NCBI RefSeq assembly: GCF_018224015.1
Contig: NZ_JAGPOT010000006.1
Span: 62,001 to 126,000, forward strand
Length of the DNA stretch: 64,000 bases
Reading direction: 5' to 3'
DNA from: Pseudarthrobacter albicanus
Lineage (GTDB): Bacteria > Actinomycetota > Actinomycetes > Actinomycetales > Micrococcaceae
The notes beneath the pieces were generated by a model. It was not told where the DNA came from. It worked only from the letters and a program-made list of their open reading frames with translations, and ran no database searches. Both the position numbers and the translations under genes were made by a program. This document shows, in pieces, positions 1-8,139 of this stretch. Numbering within the stretch: the stretch's first letter is position 1; each line of letters starts with the position of its first letter.

Positions 1-2
1 AA

Positions 3-860
3 TTCGACCTCTCCACCCTGATGAGCCGCCGCTCCCTGGGCATGTTCTTCGGGGCGGGCACGGCGGCCGCGGCTCTCGCGGCCTGCACGCCGGGCGGATC
101 CTCCACTTCCGGAAGCACAGCACCGACCGCCAGTTCGACGGCGGGGTCCACCGGAGACGCCGTAGCCGCGGCACCATCCACCTCATCGGTCCCCACCGCC
201 GCTCCGACACTGACCCGCGCGATCGCCGAGTGCGGCGTCGAGATCCCGAAGGAGACGGCCGGGCCCTATCCCGGTGACGGCTCCAACGGGCCCAACGCGC
301 TGGCCGCCTCCGGGGTCATCCGTCAGGACATCACGTCCAGCTTCGGGACCTCCACCACCACGGCCGGCGGCGTGCCGCTGACGGTCACGCTGACCCTGCT
401 CGACAACGCCAACGGCTGCACGCCCCTGGCCGGCGCCGCCGTCTATGCCTGGCACTGCGACTGGGACGGCAGGTACTCCATGTACGACTCCGGGCTGAAG
501 AACGAGAATTTCCTCCGCGGAGTCCAGGAGGCCGACGCCAACGGGCAGGTCACCTTCAAGACCATCTTCCCCGGCGCGTACAGCGGACGCTGGCCGCACA
601 TCCACTTCGAAGTCTTCGAGTCCATGTCCAACGCCACCGCGGCCGGCCAGGTCCTGGCCGTCTCCCAGATCGCGCTGACCGAGGCGGCCTGCAAGGAGGT
701 CTACGCCTCGGCCGGCTACGAATCCAGCGCCCGGAACTTTCCCCGGACCACCCTGAAATCGGACAACGTCTTCGGCAACGACGGCGGGATCTACCAGCTG
801 GCCACGATGGCCGGCTCGGCATCCGGCGGCTACGCGGCGGGGCTCAACGTCACGGTGTAG
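3..860 (+). CDS. Intradiol dioxygenase-like lipoprotein, 5' end outside window
   Basis: The reading frame is open to the left edge, and the codons before the first Met (position 21) read FDLSTL, which fits this family, so the start is probably upstream. An RR pair lies six residues before a hydrophobic stretch ending in ALAAC, which looks like a Tat or Sec signal with a lipobox Cys (residue 22 from Met-21). A Ser/Thr/Ala-rich linker follows, then an intradiol ring-cleavage fold. Iron-ligand candidates match PcaH: Tyr in GRYSMYD, Tyr in PGAYSG and the His pair in WPHIHFEVF. It is probably an exported, membrane-tethered dioxygenase-like protein. The substrate is unknown. It is not linked to the pca genes 35 kb away. 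The fold is well supported, activity is not. Confidence 0.8.
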   Translation, partial: FDLSTLMSRRSLGMFFGAGTAAAALAACTPGGSSTSGSTAPTASSTAGSTGDAVAAAPSTSSVPTAAPTLTRAIAECGVEIPKETAGPYPGDGSNGPNALAASGVIRQDITSSFGTSTTTAGGVPLTVTLTLLDNANGCTPLAGAAVYAWHCDWDGRYSMYDSGLKNENFLRGVQEADANGQVTFKTIFPGAYSGRWPHIHFEVFESMSNATAAGQVLAVSQIALTEAACKEVYASAGYESSARNFPRTTLKSDNVFGNDGGIYQLATMAGSASGGYAAGLNVTV

Positions 861-895
861 GTCTTGGTGCAAGAAACCCCGGCTGCGGGCGCCGC

Positions 896-901
896 TAGAC
901 T
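896..901 (+). promoter_or_regulatory. -10 element (TAGACT) of a leaderless aminopeptidase transcript
   Basis: TAGACT fits the actinobacterial TANNNT -10 box. Seven bases separate it from the ATG at 909, so transcription should begin at or next to the start codon. No Shine-Dalgarno sequence precedes the ATG, which agrees with leaderless translation. Confidence 0.5.
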
Positions 902-908
902 CGGAGCC

Positions 909-2228
909 ATGCCCACACCGACCAATGCCGCAGACCACATCAGGGACCTCGGCGCGTATGTCACCGCGTCGCCCTCGAGCTTCCACGCCGTCCACGAGGC
1001 CGCCCGCCGGCTGGACGAGGCGGGCTTCACCGGCCTGGACGAACTGCGGCCCTGGGGCGGCGGGCGCCCGGACGACGGCGCCGGCAAATACTATGTGATC
1101 CGCGACGGCGCCCTGATCGCCTGGGTGACGCCCGGGAGCGCCGGTCCCACTACCGGGTTCAACATCCTGGGCGCGCACACCGATTCGCCCTCGTTCAAAC
1201 TCAAGCCGAAACCCACCACCGGCAAGTTCGGCTGGCTCCAGGCCGGCGTCGAGGTCTACGGCGGACCGCTGCTGAACTCGTGGCTGGACCGCGAACTCCA
1301 GCTCGCCGGCCGCCTTGTGATGCTGGACGGCACGCAACACCTCACGGCCACGGGCCCGCTGCTGCGCTTCCCGCAGCTGGCCATTCATCTGGACCGCGCG
1401 GTGAACGAAGGCCTGGCGCTGGACAAGCAGCAGCATATGAATCCGGTCTTCGGACTCGGGGATCCGGCGGGCGAGGACCTGCTGGGGCTGCTGGCGGCAC
1501 GGGTTGCGGGTAAGAACGTCGATCCGGCGAAGATCGGCGGGTACGACGTCGTCGTCGCGGACACGCAGGCACCGGCGGTTTTCGGGGCCAAGGGCGAGTT
1601 CTTCGCCTCCGGCCGCCTGGACAACCTCTCGGCCACCCACGCCGGACTCACCGCCCTGATCGGGCACGCGTCCACTCCGCTGCCCGACGGCGCCCCGGTC
1701 GCCGTGCTGGCCGCCTTCGACCACGAGGAAATCGGCTCGGCCTCCCGTTCCGGCGCCAGCGGGCCCCTCCTCGAGGACGTCCTGGCGCGTATCTCCGACG
1801 GCCTGGGCGCCTCGGCGAGCCAGCGGCGGCAGGCGTTCGCGGCGTCGTTCTGCGTCTCCGCCGACGCCGGCCACGCCGTGCACCCCAACTACGCCGAACG
1901 GCACGACCCCGCCAACCGGCCCGCCATGAACGGCGGCCCGCTGCTGAAGATCAACGCCAACCAGCGCTACGCCACGGACGCCCCCGGCGCCGCCTTCTGG
2001 GCCCGGCTCTGCATCGCGGCCGGGATCCCGTACCAGGAATTCGTTTCCCACAACGCGATGCCCTGCGGCTCCACGATCGGCCCGCTCACCGCCACCCGGC
2101 TCGGGATCAGGACGGTCGACGTTGGCGTTCCCCTGCTCTCGATGCACTCCGCGCGCGAACTCTGCGGCGTCGAGGACCCCTACCGGCTGGCGAAGGTGAC
2201 CGGGCTGTTCTTCCGCACGGCGGCGTAG
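909..2228 (+). CDS. M18 family aminopeptidase
   Basis: A cytosolic dizinc aminopeptidase of the aspartyl-aminopeptidase family, 439 residues, which is usual for M18. Metal-site and catalytic motifs are all visible: His/Asp in GAHTDSPSF, Asp in SGRLDNLSA, Glu-Glu in DHEEIGS, Asp in SADAGHAVHPNY and His in LLSMHSARE, together with HNAMPCGSTIG. The start at 909 (MPTPTNAADH) is preferred over an in-frame TTG at 864, because family members begin near this point and a -10 box sits just before it. It is a single gene, convergent with the acyltransferase that follows. It probably releases N-terminal acidic residues from peptides (family knowledge). Confidence 0.93.
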   Translation: MPTPTNAADHIRDLGAYVTASPSSFHAVHEAARRLDEAGFTGLDELRPWGGGRPDDGAGKYYVIRDGALIAWVTPGSAGPTTGFNILGAHTDSPSFKLKPKPTTGKFGWLQAGVEVYGGPLLNSWLDRELQLAGRLVMLDGTQHLTATGPLLRFPQLAIHLDRAVNEGLALDKQQHMNPVFGLGDPAGEDLLGLLAARVAGKNVDPAKIGGYDVVVADTQAPAVFGAKGEFFASGRLDNLSATHAGLTALIGHASTPLPDGAPVAVLAAFDHEEIGSASRSGASGPLLEDVLARISDGLGASASQRRQAFAASFCVSADAGHAVHPNYAERHDPANRPAMNGGPLLKINANQRYATDAPGAAFWARLCIAAGIPYQEFVSHNAMPCGSTIGPLTATRLGIRTVDVGVPLLSMHSARELCGVEDPYRLAKVTGLFFRTAA

Positions 2229-2240
2229 GGCCTCTTGCAG

Positions 2241-2277
2241 GTGGGTTGATGCCGCACGGCAGTCCGCATCAACCCAC
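2241..2277. terminator. Hairpin between convergent genes
   Basis: A perfect 12-bp inverted repeat (GTGGGTTGATGC at 2241-2252, its complement at 2266-2277) with a 13-base loop lies between the two converging genes. There is no U-run, so it is either a weak bidirectional terminator or only a palindrome. Confidence 0.45.
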
Positions 2278-2336
2278 GGCCCCCAGAAATGCCATCCGGA
2301 CATCCCATGGAGCTCCTTCTGCAGCTTCTGTGTGGT

Positions 2337-2993
2337 TCACGCGAATGCCCCGTTGAAGCCTTCGCAGTCGACGGCACGCGCCGGGACGCCCACCCAGGTT
2401 TCACCCTCCGGGACGTCGCTCAGGACGGCAGCACCCATGCCGACCGTGGCGTAAGAGCCGATCGACGTCCGTTCCCGCACACTGGAATTCATGCCAAGGT
2501 AGGCGCCACGGCCTATCCGCACACCGCCGCCAAGTGAGGTCCCGGCGGCGAGCGTCGCGAAGTCCGCCACGACGTCGTCGTGCGTGAACGTGACCCCGGG
2601 CAACGCCACCACATGCGAACCCAGGGTGACCGAGGCCGTCAGCGTCACGTTCTGAAACAGGATGCTGCCCCGGCCGATCCGGCACCCCTCCGGCATCCGC
2701 ACCGCCGGGTCGATCACCGTCGCGTACCGCATCGGCGCAACACCCAGGGCAGCCAGGCGGTCGACCACGGTCTTCCGGGCCCGGCCGGACTCCAGGCAGA
2801 CCAGCACGAACGCGTGCAGGTACTCAGTCGCGTCATCGACGGGTCCCAGAACAGGCGCGCCGTCGACGTCGATCCCGCGCAGTTCCTCATCGTCGTCCAG
2901 GAATCCGGCCACGTCGTACTGCCCGCTGCTGCGCACTGTGGCAAGGACTTCGCGGGCCAGGCCGCTCGCGCCGATCAGCAAAAGCTCACTCAT
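2337..2993 (-). CDS. NeuD/PglD-like sugar O-acyltransferase
   Basis: 218 residues. The N-terminus begins LLLIGASGLAREVL, the nucleotide-sugar-binding Rossmann-like half of the NeuD/PglD family. The second half is a left-handed beta-helix with hexapeptide repeats (for example VRIGRGAYLGMNSSV and TSIGSYATVGMGAAV) and ends in GVPARAVD, as usual for trimeric acetyl-CoA-dependent acyltransferases. Such enzymes acetylate an amino or hydroxyl group on a surface sugar. No other glycan gene is adjacent. It lies 227 bp downstream of the large LuxR regulator on the same strand, so the two may be co-transcribed. The acceptor sugar is unknown. Confidence 0.85.
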   Translation of the reverse strand: MSELLLIGASGLAREVLATVRSSGQYDVAGFLDDDEELRGIDVDGAPVLGPVDDATEYLHAFVLVCLESGRARKTVVDRLAALGVAPMRYATVIDPAVRMPEGCRIGRGSILFQNVTLTASVTLGSHVVALPGVTFTHDDVVADFATLAAGTSLGGGVRIGRGAYLGMNSSVRERTSIGSYATVGMGAAVLSDVPEGETWVGVPARAVDCEGFNGAFA

Positions 2994-3220
2994 CTTCCCA
3001 CCCGCCTGCTGCTGTTGTCGGTCCGGGGAGCGGTCCAGCCCGCCAGGGGAGCTATGGGAAAGACAGGCCGGATCCTGTCCCGTACTTCGTTAACCCTTCT
3101 GGCAAAGCTAGCCCACGCGGACGGCCAAAAACGGGAATGGAAGTCCCGATGTGGTCGACCCGCGGGAAGTGTGCGGGATCTGCGGGATTTCACATCCGGG
3201 GACGGCCTGCAGCCCGTCCC

Positions 3221-5944
3221 TCAGACGGCCACCGGGGAGGCCTCACGCGGGGACGTCTCGCGGACCGGTTCGGGGGCCGGGAGCGGCTCCCGGGCCGATG
3301 TCAGGGACGTCAGTTGGGACCGTGACTGGACCCCCAACTTTCGATATATCCCCGTCAGGCGCACTTCGACTGTCCGAACGGATACGAACAGCGATGCCGC
3401 GATTTCCTTGTTCCGCCGGCCCCTGGCCACCAACTGCACCAGTTCGCGTTCGTGGTCCGACAGCAGCAGCAGGGCCGGGTTCTGGATCTCCGGAACGGCT
3501 TCGACGCGGTCGCCGACAAGCAGCGTGTCCACTTGCCGCGTCCACGCTGCGGCGCCCAGTTCTTCGAAGAGCGCTTTTGCCCTCAGCAGCGCGTTCTTTG
3601 CGTCCTTCGGCCTGCCGGAACCCTTCAGCCTCTCCGCATAGCAGAGAAGGGTCCGGGCCCGCTCGAAGACGGAATCGTCCTTCTGGCAGGTCTCCAATGC
3701 CTGGACGAAGAGTTCAAGAGACGCTCCGCCCTCCGCCACCAGGGCTCGTGAACGGGACACGGCCATGCTAAGCCACCGGGATTTCAGGCCGGCTGACCGG
3801 TATTCCAGCCTTGTCAGCGTCCGGGCGGCTTCGCGCCGATGGCCCGACCTGACGAGTGCTTCGACCAGATCGGACTCACAGCGCAGCAGGGCGGGATTGG
3901 CGAAGTCCATGCCGATCTCGGCAGCCCGGGCGAGCATGGCACCTGCCTCCTGAAGGTCGCCGCGCATCAGCGCAGACTGCCCTTGGCACGCCAGGAGCCG
4001 CGCCGCGGCTTGCGGCGGAGTGTCAGCGCTGGCGACCCGTTGGGCTTCCGCGAGGCGGGACCGGGCCTCCACCTCGTCTCCCACTGCATAGGCGCGCCAA
4101 AGGAGCAGATTGTTGCGCATTCCGCGGTGGTATTGCTGGCTCGCTACTGAACCGGAGATTTCGTCTATCAGCGCGATCGCAGAGCGAAAATTCCCGGCGC
4201 GGATTTCATTCTCGGCCGCGAAGTAGCGGGCGGTCTCGCTCCAGTTCGCATCACTGACCGCGCTCAGATTCCGGACGAGGGCGAAGAGGTCACGTGCTCC
4301 CTCATAGTTCTCGGCATAGCTGAGGGCGCGCCCCTTCAGAAGCAGGGACGCCACCGAGCTGTTGCCGCCGCCGTCAGCCGCCCGCGAAATCCGCTCGATG
4401 CTCCCCTTCACGGCGTCCGTCAGCAGCCTGGCACGCTGGTTCACTGCCCTGGCCTCGCCGGATGCCGAGCCCCGGAATTGCTCCGCGCGCTTAAGCAGAC
4501 GTTCGGCGTCCTCGATCTGCCAGCGTTCCGCCAGGTGGATCGCGCCGATGGACAAAAGGCAGGCGGAGAAGGACGGATCATGATGCCCGAATTCCGTGAT
4601 CAGGCGCAGCAGCATGCTCGGCCTGACGGAATGGCCCTGCATCAGCTCGATTTGGAAATCGAGTCCCGTGAGGCGAAGGGTCAGGGCCCGGTTTTTCGTG
4701 ATGCGTTGTGCCCAGTCCAGGTAGCGTTTCGCGTGGACGAACTCGCCCCTGCTGAACAGGACCTCGGCGATCGTACCGAGACGGGCGGCTGTTTCCGCTT
4801 CCCAGGGATTGATCATGAGGGCCCGTTCGACATACTCCACCGCGGATTGCCTTTCCCCGGCCCTCACCAGTTCAACGGCAAAACGGAGCAGGCTGAACGA
4901 CGTGTCCCGCCGCGCCTCGGGCGTATAGCTCACGTGCCAGGGCCAGGCCAGGGGATCCGCAGTGTCCGCAATGGCGGCCAACGCCTGATGATTGGCGGAC
5001 CGTTGCTCGGGTGACATTGCCGAGAAAACGTGGGCCCGCAGCATCTGGTTCTGGATTCTCAGGTAGGGGCCGGAACGGACCGCGATCCCGGCGGACAGGA
5101 TTTCGTCCACCCCGGGCCAGAGGTCGCCTGCCATCCCTTCCAGGACGCCGACGCTGCTGCGGTATGAAAGGGACAGGATCTCAAGAACCCGTCGTGCACG
5201 GGGCGAAAGCCCCGAAATCATTCCGGCAAGACCGATTTCGAAACTGCCCGTCCAATGTAAGGGGACGGGCAGCGCATCCTGGCCTTGCAATTGGCGCTGC
5301 GCCAGCGCATTCAACAATTCAATCGATGCCAGCGGATTCCCCTCGGTGGCGGTAGCGACAGCGTGCAGGGCTGCAGTGCCGGTTTGTCCCGCCGACATCG
5401 ATTCGAGCATTCTCACGGTGTCGCGGTGGCTCAGATCCGGCAAATGAAGCGAAGCAAGCCGGGCAAAGGGGCTCTCAGGAGCCTCGCGGCGGATGCTGAC
5501 AATAAGCACGATTCCGGTACCCGCCAGGCGCCGGGCCAGGAAGCCGATAACCGTCTGGCTCGCGGAGTCCAGTTCGTCGGCGTCGTCCACCACCACCACG
5601 GTCCTCGCCGCGGATTGATGCCGGAGCGCGGCGAGCAGCATCGATGACAAGGCCGAAAGGTCCGTCTCTCCGGCCGGTGTACCGGTCACATATTCGATGG
5701 CCGGCCCGAGCGTGGCGTCGTCAATTCCGTTGAGCAGCGCGGTCACGCCGGAAAAGGGCCAGGAGGATTCTGAAGGATTGGCGCGGAAAGCCACCGTGCG
5801 GTGGCCGTGCAACTTCGGGATTTCCGCAAGCAGAGAAGACTTTCCGCTCCCGTGCTTTCCGGTGACTGCCATGGCGGATTCCCGGGAGCTCCGGATCAGC
5901 GCCAGGACACGTGCGAGTTCCTTGTCTCGGCCGAACAAAACCAT
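3221..5944 (-). CDS. Large ATPase-LuxR (LAL/STAND-type) transcriptional regulator
   Basis: 907 residues. The N-terminus carries an AAA/STAND ATPase with Walker A GKHGSGKSS (residues 29-37) and a Walker B-like VVVVDDADELD. A long helical, probably TPR-like middle region follows. The C-terminus is a GerE/LuxR helix-turn-helix (LSDHERELVQLVARGRRNKE, then ASLFVSVRTVEVRLTGIYRK). The order matches MalT/LAL activators, in which inducer and ATP binding control oligomerisation and DNA binding. The ligand cannot be deduced. It is preceded by 374 bp without a gene and followed by the NeuD-like gene on the same strand, its most obvious candidate target. Confidence 0.92.
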   Translation of the reverse strand: MVLFGRDKELARVLALIRSSRESAMAVTGKHGSGKSSLLAEIPKLHGHRTVAFRANPSESSWPFSGVTALLNGIDDATLGPAIEYVTGTPAGETDLSALSSMLLAALRHQSAARTVVVVDDADELDSASQTVIGFLARRLAGTGIVLIVSIRREAPESPFARLASLHLPDLSHRDTVRMLESMSAGQTGTAALHAVATATEGNPLASIELLNALAQRQLQGQDALPVPLHWTGSFEIGLAGMISGLSPRARRVLEILSLSYRSSVGVLEGMAGDLWPGVDEILSAGIAVRSGPYLRIQNQMLRAHVFSAMSPEQRSANHQALAAIADTADPLAWPWHVSYTPEARRDTSFSLLRFAVELVRAGERQSAVEYVERALMINPWEAETAARLGTIAEVLFSRGEFVHAKRYLDWAQRITKNRALTLRLTGLDFQIELMQGHSVRPSMLLRLITEFGHHDPSFSACLLSIGAIHLAERWQIEDAERLLKRAEQFRGSASGEARAVNQRARLLTDAVKGSIERISRAADGGGNSSVASLLLKGRALSYAENYEGARDLFALVRNLSAVSDANWSETARYFAAENEIRAGNFRSAIALIDEISGSVASQQYHRGMRNNLLLWRAYAVGDEVEARSRLAEAQRVASADTPPQAAARLLACQGQSALMRGDLQEAGAMLARAAEIGMDFANPALLRCESDLVEALVRSGHRREAARTLTRLEYRSAGLKSRWLSMAVSRSRALVAEGGASLELFVQALETCQKDDSVFERARTLLCYAERLKGSGRPKDAKNALLRAKALFEELGAAAWTRQVDTLLVGDRVEAVPEIQNPALLLLSDHERELVQLVARGRRNKEIAASLFVSVRTVEVRLTGIYRKLGVQSRSQLTSLTSAREPLPAPEPVRETSPREASPVAV

Positions 5945-6318
5945 GGGCCCCCCAATTTCATCCCCAAGAGACCGGTCAGCCAGGACTTCATGCTTTTGGT
6001 TGAATTAATGGAGCCCGGCTGACCTGTTTATCTTCCACAGGCCAAATTTTTTCTGCAAAACACAAGGTCCGGGATAACGCTCCGGGTTGGAGCGGAAGCC
6101 CTGACCAGATGGCTGTGCTGATGCCAATATAGCTTGGGGCCTGCCGGGGCATGATGGCGCACGGATAGTCGAGTAGCGGGTTCGTAAAAGACGAGTAGTG
6201 CGTTCCCAAAACACTTGGGTGGCAATACGGAATTGTCCGCGCGGCCTGTCCGCGCGGCGAAGCAAAAGGAGGGTGGACCGCCAGGCGCCGGGCAAAGCAC
6301 CCGGCCGATGCAGCCGCC
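5945..6318. other. Gene-free stretch, probable promoter region of the LuxR regulator
   Basis: Less GC-rich than its surroundings. It separates the LuxR gene (start at 5944, minus strand) from the 3' end of the DUF1345 gene. The short frames inside overlap one another, lack ribosome binding sites and have no recognisable product. I see no strong hairpin or promoter consensus; the regulator's promoter must lie here or just upstream. Confidence 0.5.
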
Positions 6319-6903
6319 CTATGCAGCCAGCCCGATCACGAGATTGATCGTGGCGGCCAGGATGATCGTGCCGAACAGATAGGACAGCAGGCTGTGCTTG
6401 AGCGCTTCGGCGCGGATGCCATGGTTCTGCAGGGCAGTGTCGGAAACCTGGTAGGTCATGCCCAGGCTCGTTGCCAGGCTCGTTGCCAGATGCGCGAAGT
6501 CGGTGTACTGCGGCGGCCGGCTCTGGTTGAAGTCGATGCCGCCGACCGCGGACCCGGCCTTCCTGCCGGTGCCGTAGTACAGCTCTGCGTAGCGGAGCGT
6601 GAAGAGTGTCTGGACCAGCATCCAGGACAGTACCACCGAGGTCAGCGCGAGCAGGCCGCCGCCGAGCCGGGACGCGCCGTCGGCGTTGCCGTGGGAGTCG
6701 ACGACGACCGCCGCCACCGCCGCCAGGCTGGCGGCGTTCGCGGCCAGGATCAGCAGATCCGTGGTGCCGCGGGCCGGGCCCTCGGCAGTGGCGTGGGCCC
6801 GGGTCTCCGCGGGTTCCAGCAGCCCCGCCAGCAGCATGACGGCGAAACGCAGGCGGCTCCGCCGGGTGCGGACGGCGTTGCGGAACGGCGATCCGGTGTT
6901 CAT
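6319..6903 (-). CDS. DUF1345-like membrane protein, N-terminal region shortened
   Basis: The C-terminal two thirds is typical DUF1345: ARGTTDLLILAANAASLAAV, VVLSWMLVQTLFTLRYAELY, GGIDFNQSRPPQYTDFAHLA and LKHSLLSYLFGTIILAATIN. The N-terminus passes directly from FAVMLLAGL to EPAETRAHA, where full-length relatives have further membrane helices (family recollection), so about two segments appear to be missing. A 12-bp tandem duplication adds LATS in a helix (LATSLATSLGMTY). The start at 6903 (MNTGSPF) is chosen because upstream in-frame sequence looks non-coding. It may be a decaying gene. Role unknown. Confidence 0.6.
   Translation of the reverse strand: MNTGSPFRNAVRTRRSRLRFAVMLLAGLLEPAETRAHATAEGPARGTTDLLILAANAASLAAVAAVVVDSHGNADGASRLGGGLLALTSVVLSWMLVQTLFTLRYAELYYGTGRKAGSAVGGIDFNQSRPPQYTDFAHLATSLATSLGMTYQVSDTALQNHGIRAEALKHSLLSYLFGTIILAATINLVIGLAA
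6464..6487. repeat. 12-bp tandem duplication inside the DUF1345 gene
   Basis: The unit aggctcgttgcc occurs twice in direct succession (6464-6475, 6476-6487). It keeps the reading frame and duplicates the residues LATS in a predicted membrane helix. Confidence 0.85.
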
Positions 6904-6931
6904 GCCCTGATCATGGCACAGCCACCATCCC

Positions 6932-6965
6932 CCGCCCGTGCACCGGACTTCCGCCCGTGCACCGG
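6932..6965. repeat. Two 15-bp direct repeats
   Basis: CCGCCCGTGCACCGG occurs at 6932-6946 and again at 6951-6965, starting 19 bp apart. Each copy contains the palindrome GTGCAC. They sit between the DUF1345 start and the rpsF promoter region and could be tandem protein-binding sites. No regulator is identified. Confidence 0.5.
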
Positions 6966-6977
6966 TTGGCCCGGCCG

Positions 6978-6986
6978 TTATCCACA
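6978..6986 (+). promoter_or_regulatory. Consensus DnaA box upstream of rpsF
   Basis: TTATCCACA is an exact match to the bacterial DnaA-box consensus. It lies about 215 bp before rpsF. Two more exact copies occur in the cluster before dnaB. Confidence 0.55.
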
Positions 6987-7066
6987 TGGATGGCTGCGCT
7001 GCTTCCCGCCGCGCCGCTGCTGCGCCTACAGTAGGCAAGGAATCGCCGAAACCGGCCCGAATGCAC

Positions 7067-7072
7067 TAAGAT
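7067..7072 (+). promoter_or_regulatory. Candidate -10 box for the rpsF operon
   Basis: TAAGAT lies 121 bp before the rpsF start in an otherwise GC-rich stretch. A clear -35 element is not visible. A start just downstream would give a leader of about 115 nt that contains the structured element at 7138-7182. Confidence 0.3.
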
Positions 7073-7137
7073 GTTGAAGTCTGTGCTGCGCCACGCCACC
7101 GTTCCGGTGACCGTGCAACGCACGGCACCGCAAATGA

Positions 7138-7182
7138 ACCTCCTGTTACGGAAATGCCGTAACCGCTTAGCCCAAAGGAGGT
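7138..7182 (+). promoter_or_regulatory. Structured rpsF leader that masks the ribosome binding site (S6:S18-type)
   Basis: ACCTCCT (7138-7144) is perfectly complementary to the Shine-Dalgarno AGGAGGT (7176-7182). Between them is a perfect 7-bp hairpin, GTTACGG (7145-7151) and CCGTAAC (7157-7163), with loop AAATG. It is followed by an asymmetric bulge of 12 bases, and CCG at 7163-7165 stands at the hairpin/bulge junction. A hairpin plus a bulge with conserved CCG before rpsF is the known S6:S18 autoregulatory RNA, in which the S6-S18 complex binds a mimic of its 16S rRNA site. The pairing is seen; the motif identity is inference. Confidence 0.6.
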
Positions 7183-7192
7183 GGGTTCACAT

Positions 7193-7498
7193 ATGCGTCC
7201 TTACGAATTGATGGTAATCATCGACCCCGAGGTCGAAGAGCGTACCGTTGAGCCAACGCTTCAGAAGTTCCTGAATGTCATCACCAACGATGGTGGAACC
7301 ATCGAAAGGGTTGACATCTGGGGCCGCCGTCGCCTGGCTTACGAAATCCAGAAGAAGACTGAAGGTATCTACGCCGTGGTGAATTTCACCGCCGAGCCGG
7401 CTACCGCCAAGGAACTTGACCGCCAGCTGAGCCTCAATGAGACCATCATGCGCACCAAGGTCACCCGCCCCGAAGTGCAGAAGGTCGTCGCTGAGTAA
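7193..7498 (+). CDS. rpsF: 30S ribosomal protein S6
   Basis: 101 residues beginning [16 protein letters not shown], the universal S6 opening, and including [19 protein letters not shown]6 binds 16S rRNA in the platform together with S18. An in-frame GTG at 7181 is rejected as start because it falls inside the AAGGAGG ribosome binding site (7175-7181); the ATG at 7193 has ideal spacing. It is first gene of rpsF-ssb-rpsR-rplI and is probably under translational feedback through the leader. Confidence 0.98.
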   Translation: MRPYELMVIIDPEVEERTVEPTLQKFLNVITNDGGTIERVDIWGRRRLAYEIQKKTEGIYAVVNFTAEPATAKELDRQLSLNETIMRTKVTRPEVQKVVAE

Positions 7499-7554
7499 TT
7501 TCAGCTCCCGATTTTCAAGCTTTACCCCCGCAGGAACGAACAAGGAGGCAGTAG

Positions 7555-8139
7555 ATGGCAGGCGAAACCACGATTACGGTCATCGGTAATCTCACCAGTG
7601 ACCCGGAACTGAGGTTCACGCCGTCAGGTTCGGCAGTAGCGAACTTCACCATCGCTTCCACCCCGCGCACCTTCGACCGCCAGTCCAATGAGTGGAAGGA
7701 CGGGGAAACCCTGTTCCTCCGCGCATCGGTATGGCGCGAAGCAGCCGAGAACGTCGCCGAATCCCTGACCAAGGGCATGCGCGTGATCGTTTCCGGCCGC
7801 CTGAAGAGCCGTTCCTACGAAACAAAAGAAGGCGAGAAGCGCACCGTTATCGAGCTCGAGGTCGACGAAATCGGCCCGAGCCTGCGCTACGCCAACGCCA
7901 AGGTCAACCGTACCCAGCGCTCAAGCGGTGGGGGTGCCGGAAACGGCTCCCAGGGTGGCTTCGGCGGCGGCAACAGCGGCGGTTTCGGTGGCGGCCAGGG
8001 TGCAAACCAGGGCGGCAACACCGGCGGAACATGGGGCGGCAACCAGCCCGCCGCGCAGGAAGACCCCTGGGCCACGCCCGGGGTCAGCAATGCGGGCGGC
8101 GGCTGGGGCAACGGCCCGGATTCCGAACCTCCCTTCTAA
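7555..8139 (+). CDS. ssb: Single-stranded DNA-binding protein
   Basis: 194 residues. An N-terminal OB fold ([34 protein letters not shown]) is followed by a Gly/Asn/Gln-rich disordered linker (about 125-180) and the acidic tip DSEPPF, which recruits replication and repair partners. It protects single-stranded DNA at forks. An AAGGAGG ribosome binding site precedes the ATG. The position between rpsF and rpsR is the ancestral arrangement, so it is co-transcribed with ribosomal protein genes. Length and linker are typical of actinobacterial SSB. Confidence 0.97.
   Translation: MAGETTITVIGNLTSDPELRFTPSGSAVANFTIASTPRTFDRQSNEWKDGETLFLRASVWREAAENVAESLTKGMRVIVSGRLKSRSYETKEGEKRTVIELEVDEIGPSLRYANAKVNRTQRSSGGGAGNGSQGGFGGGNSGGFGGGQGANQGGNTGGTWGGNQPAAQEDPWATPGVSNAGGGWGNGPDSEPPF

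Noticed and set aside
183-2303. A 706-codon open frame on the minus strand over the lipoprotein and aminopeptidase genes
   Set aside because: It mirrors two clear plus-strand genes. Its translation is Arg/Gly/Val-rich without any domain, as is common for antisense frames in GC-rich DNA.
6028-6300. Small minus-strand genes in the gap before the LuxR regulator
   Set aside because: Several overlapping frames in all phases, no ribosome binding sites, no family similarity.
7181-7498. Longer rpsF start at GTG 7181
   Set aside because: The GTG lies within the Shine-Dalgarno sequence and S6 proteins begin at the MRPYE found at 7193.
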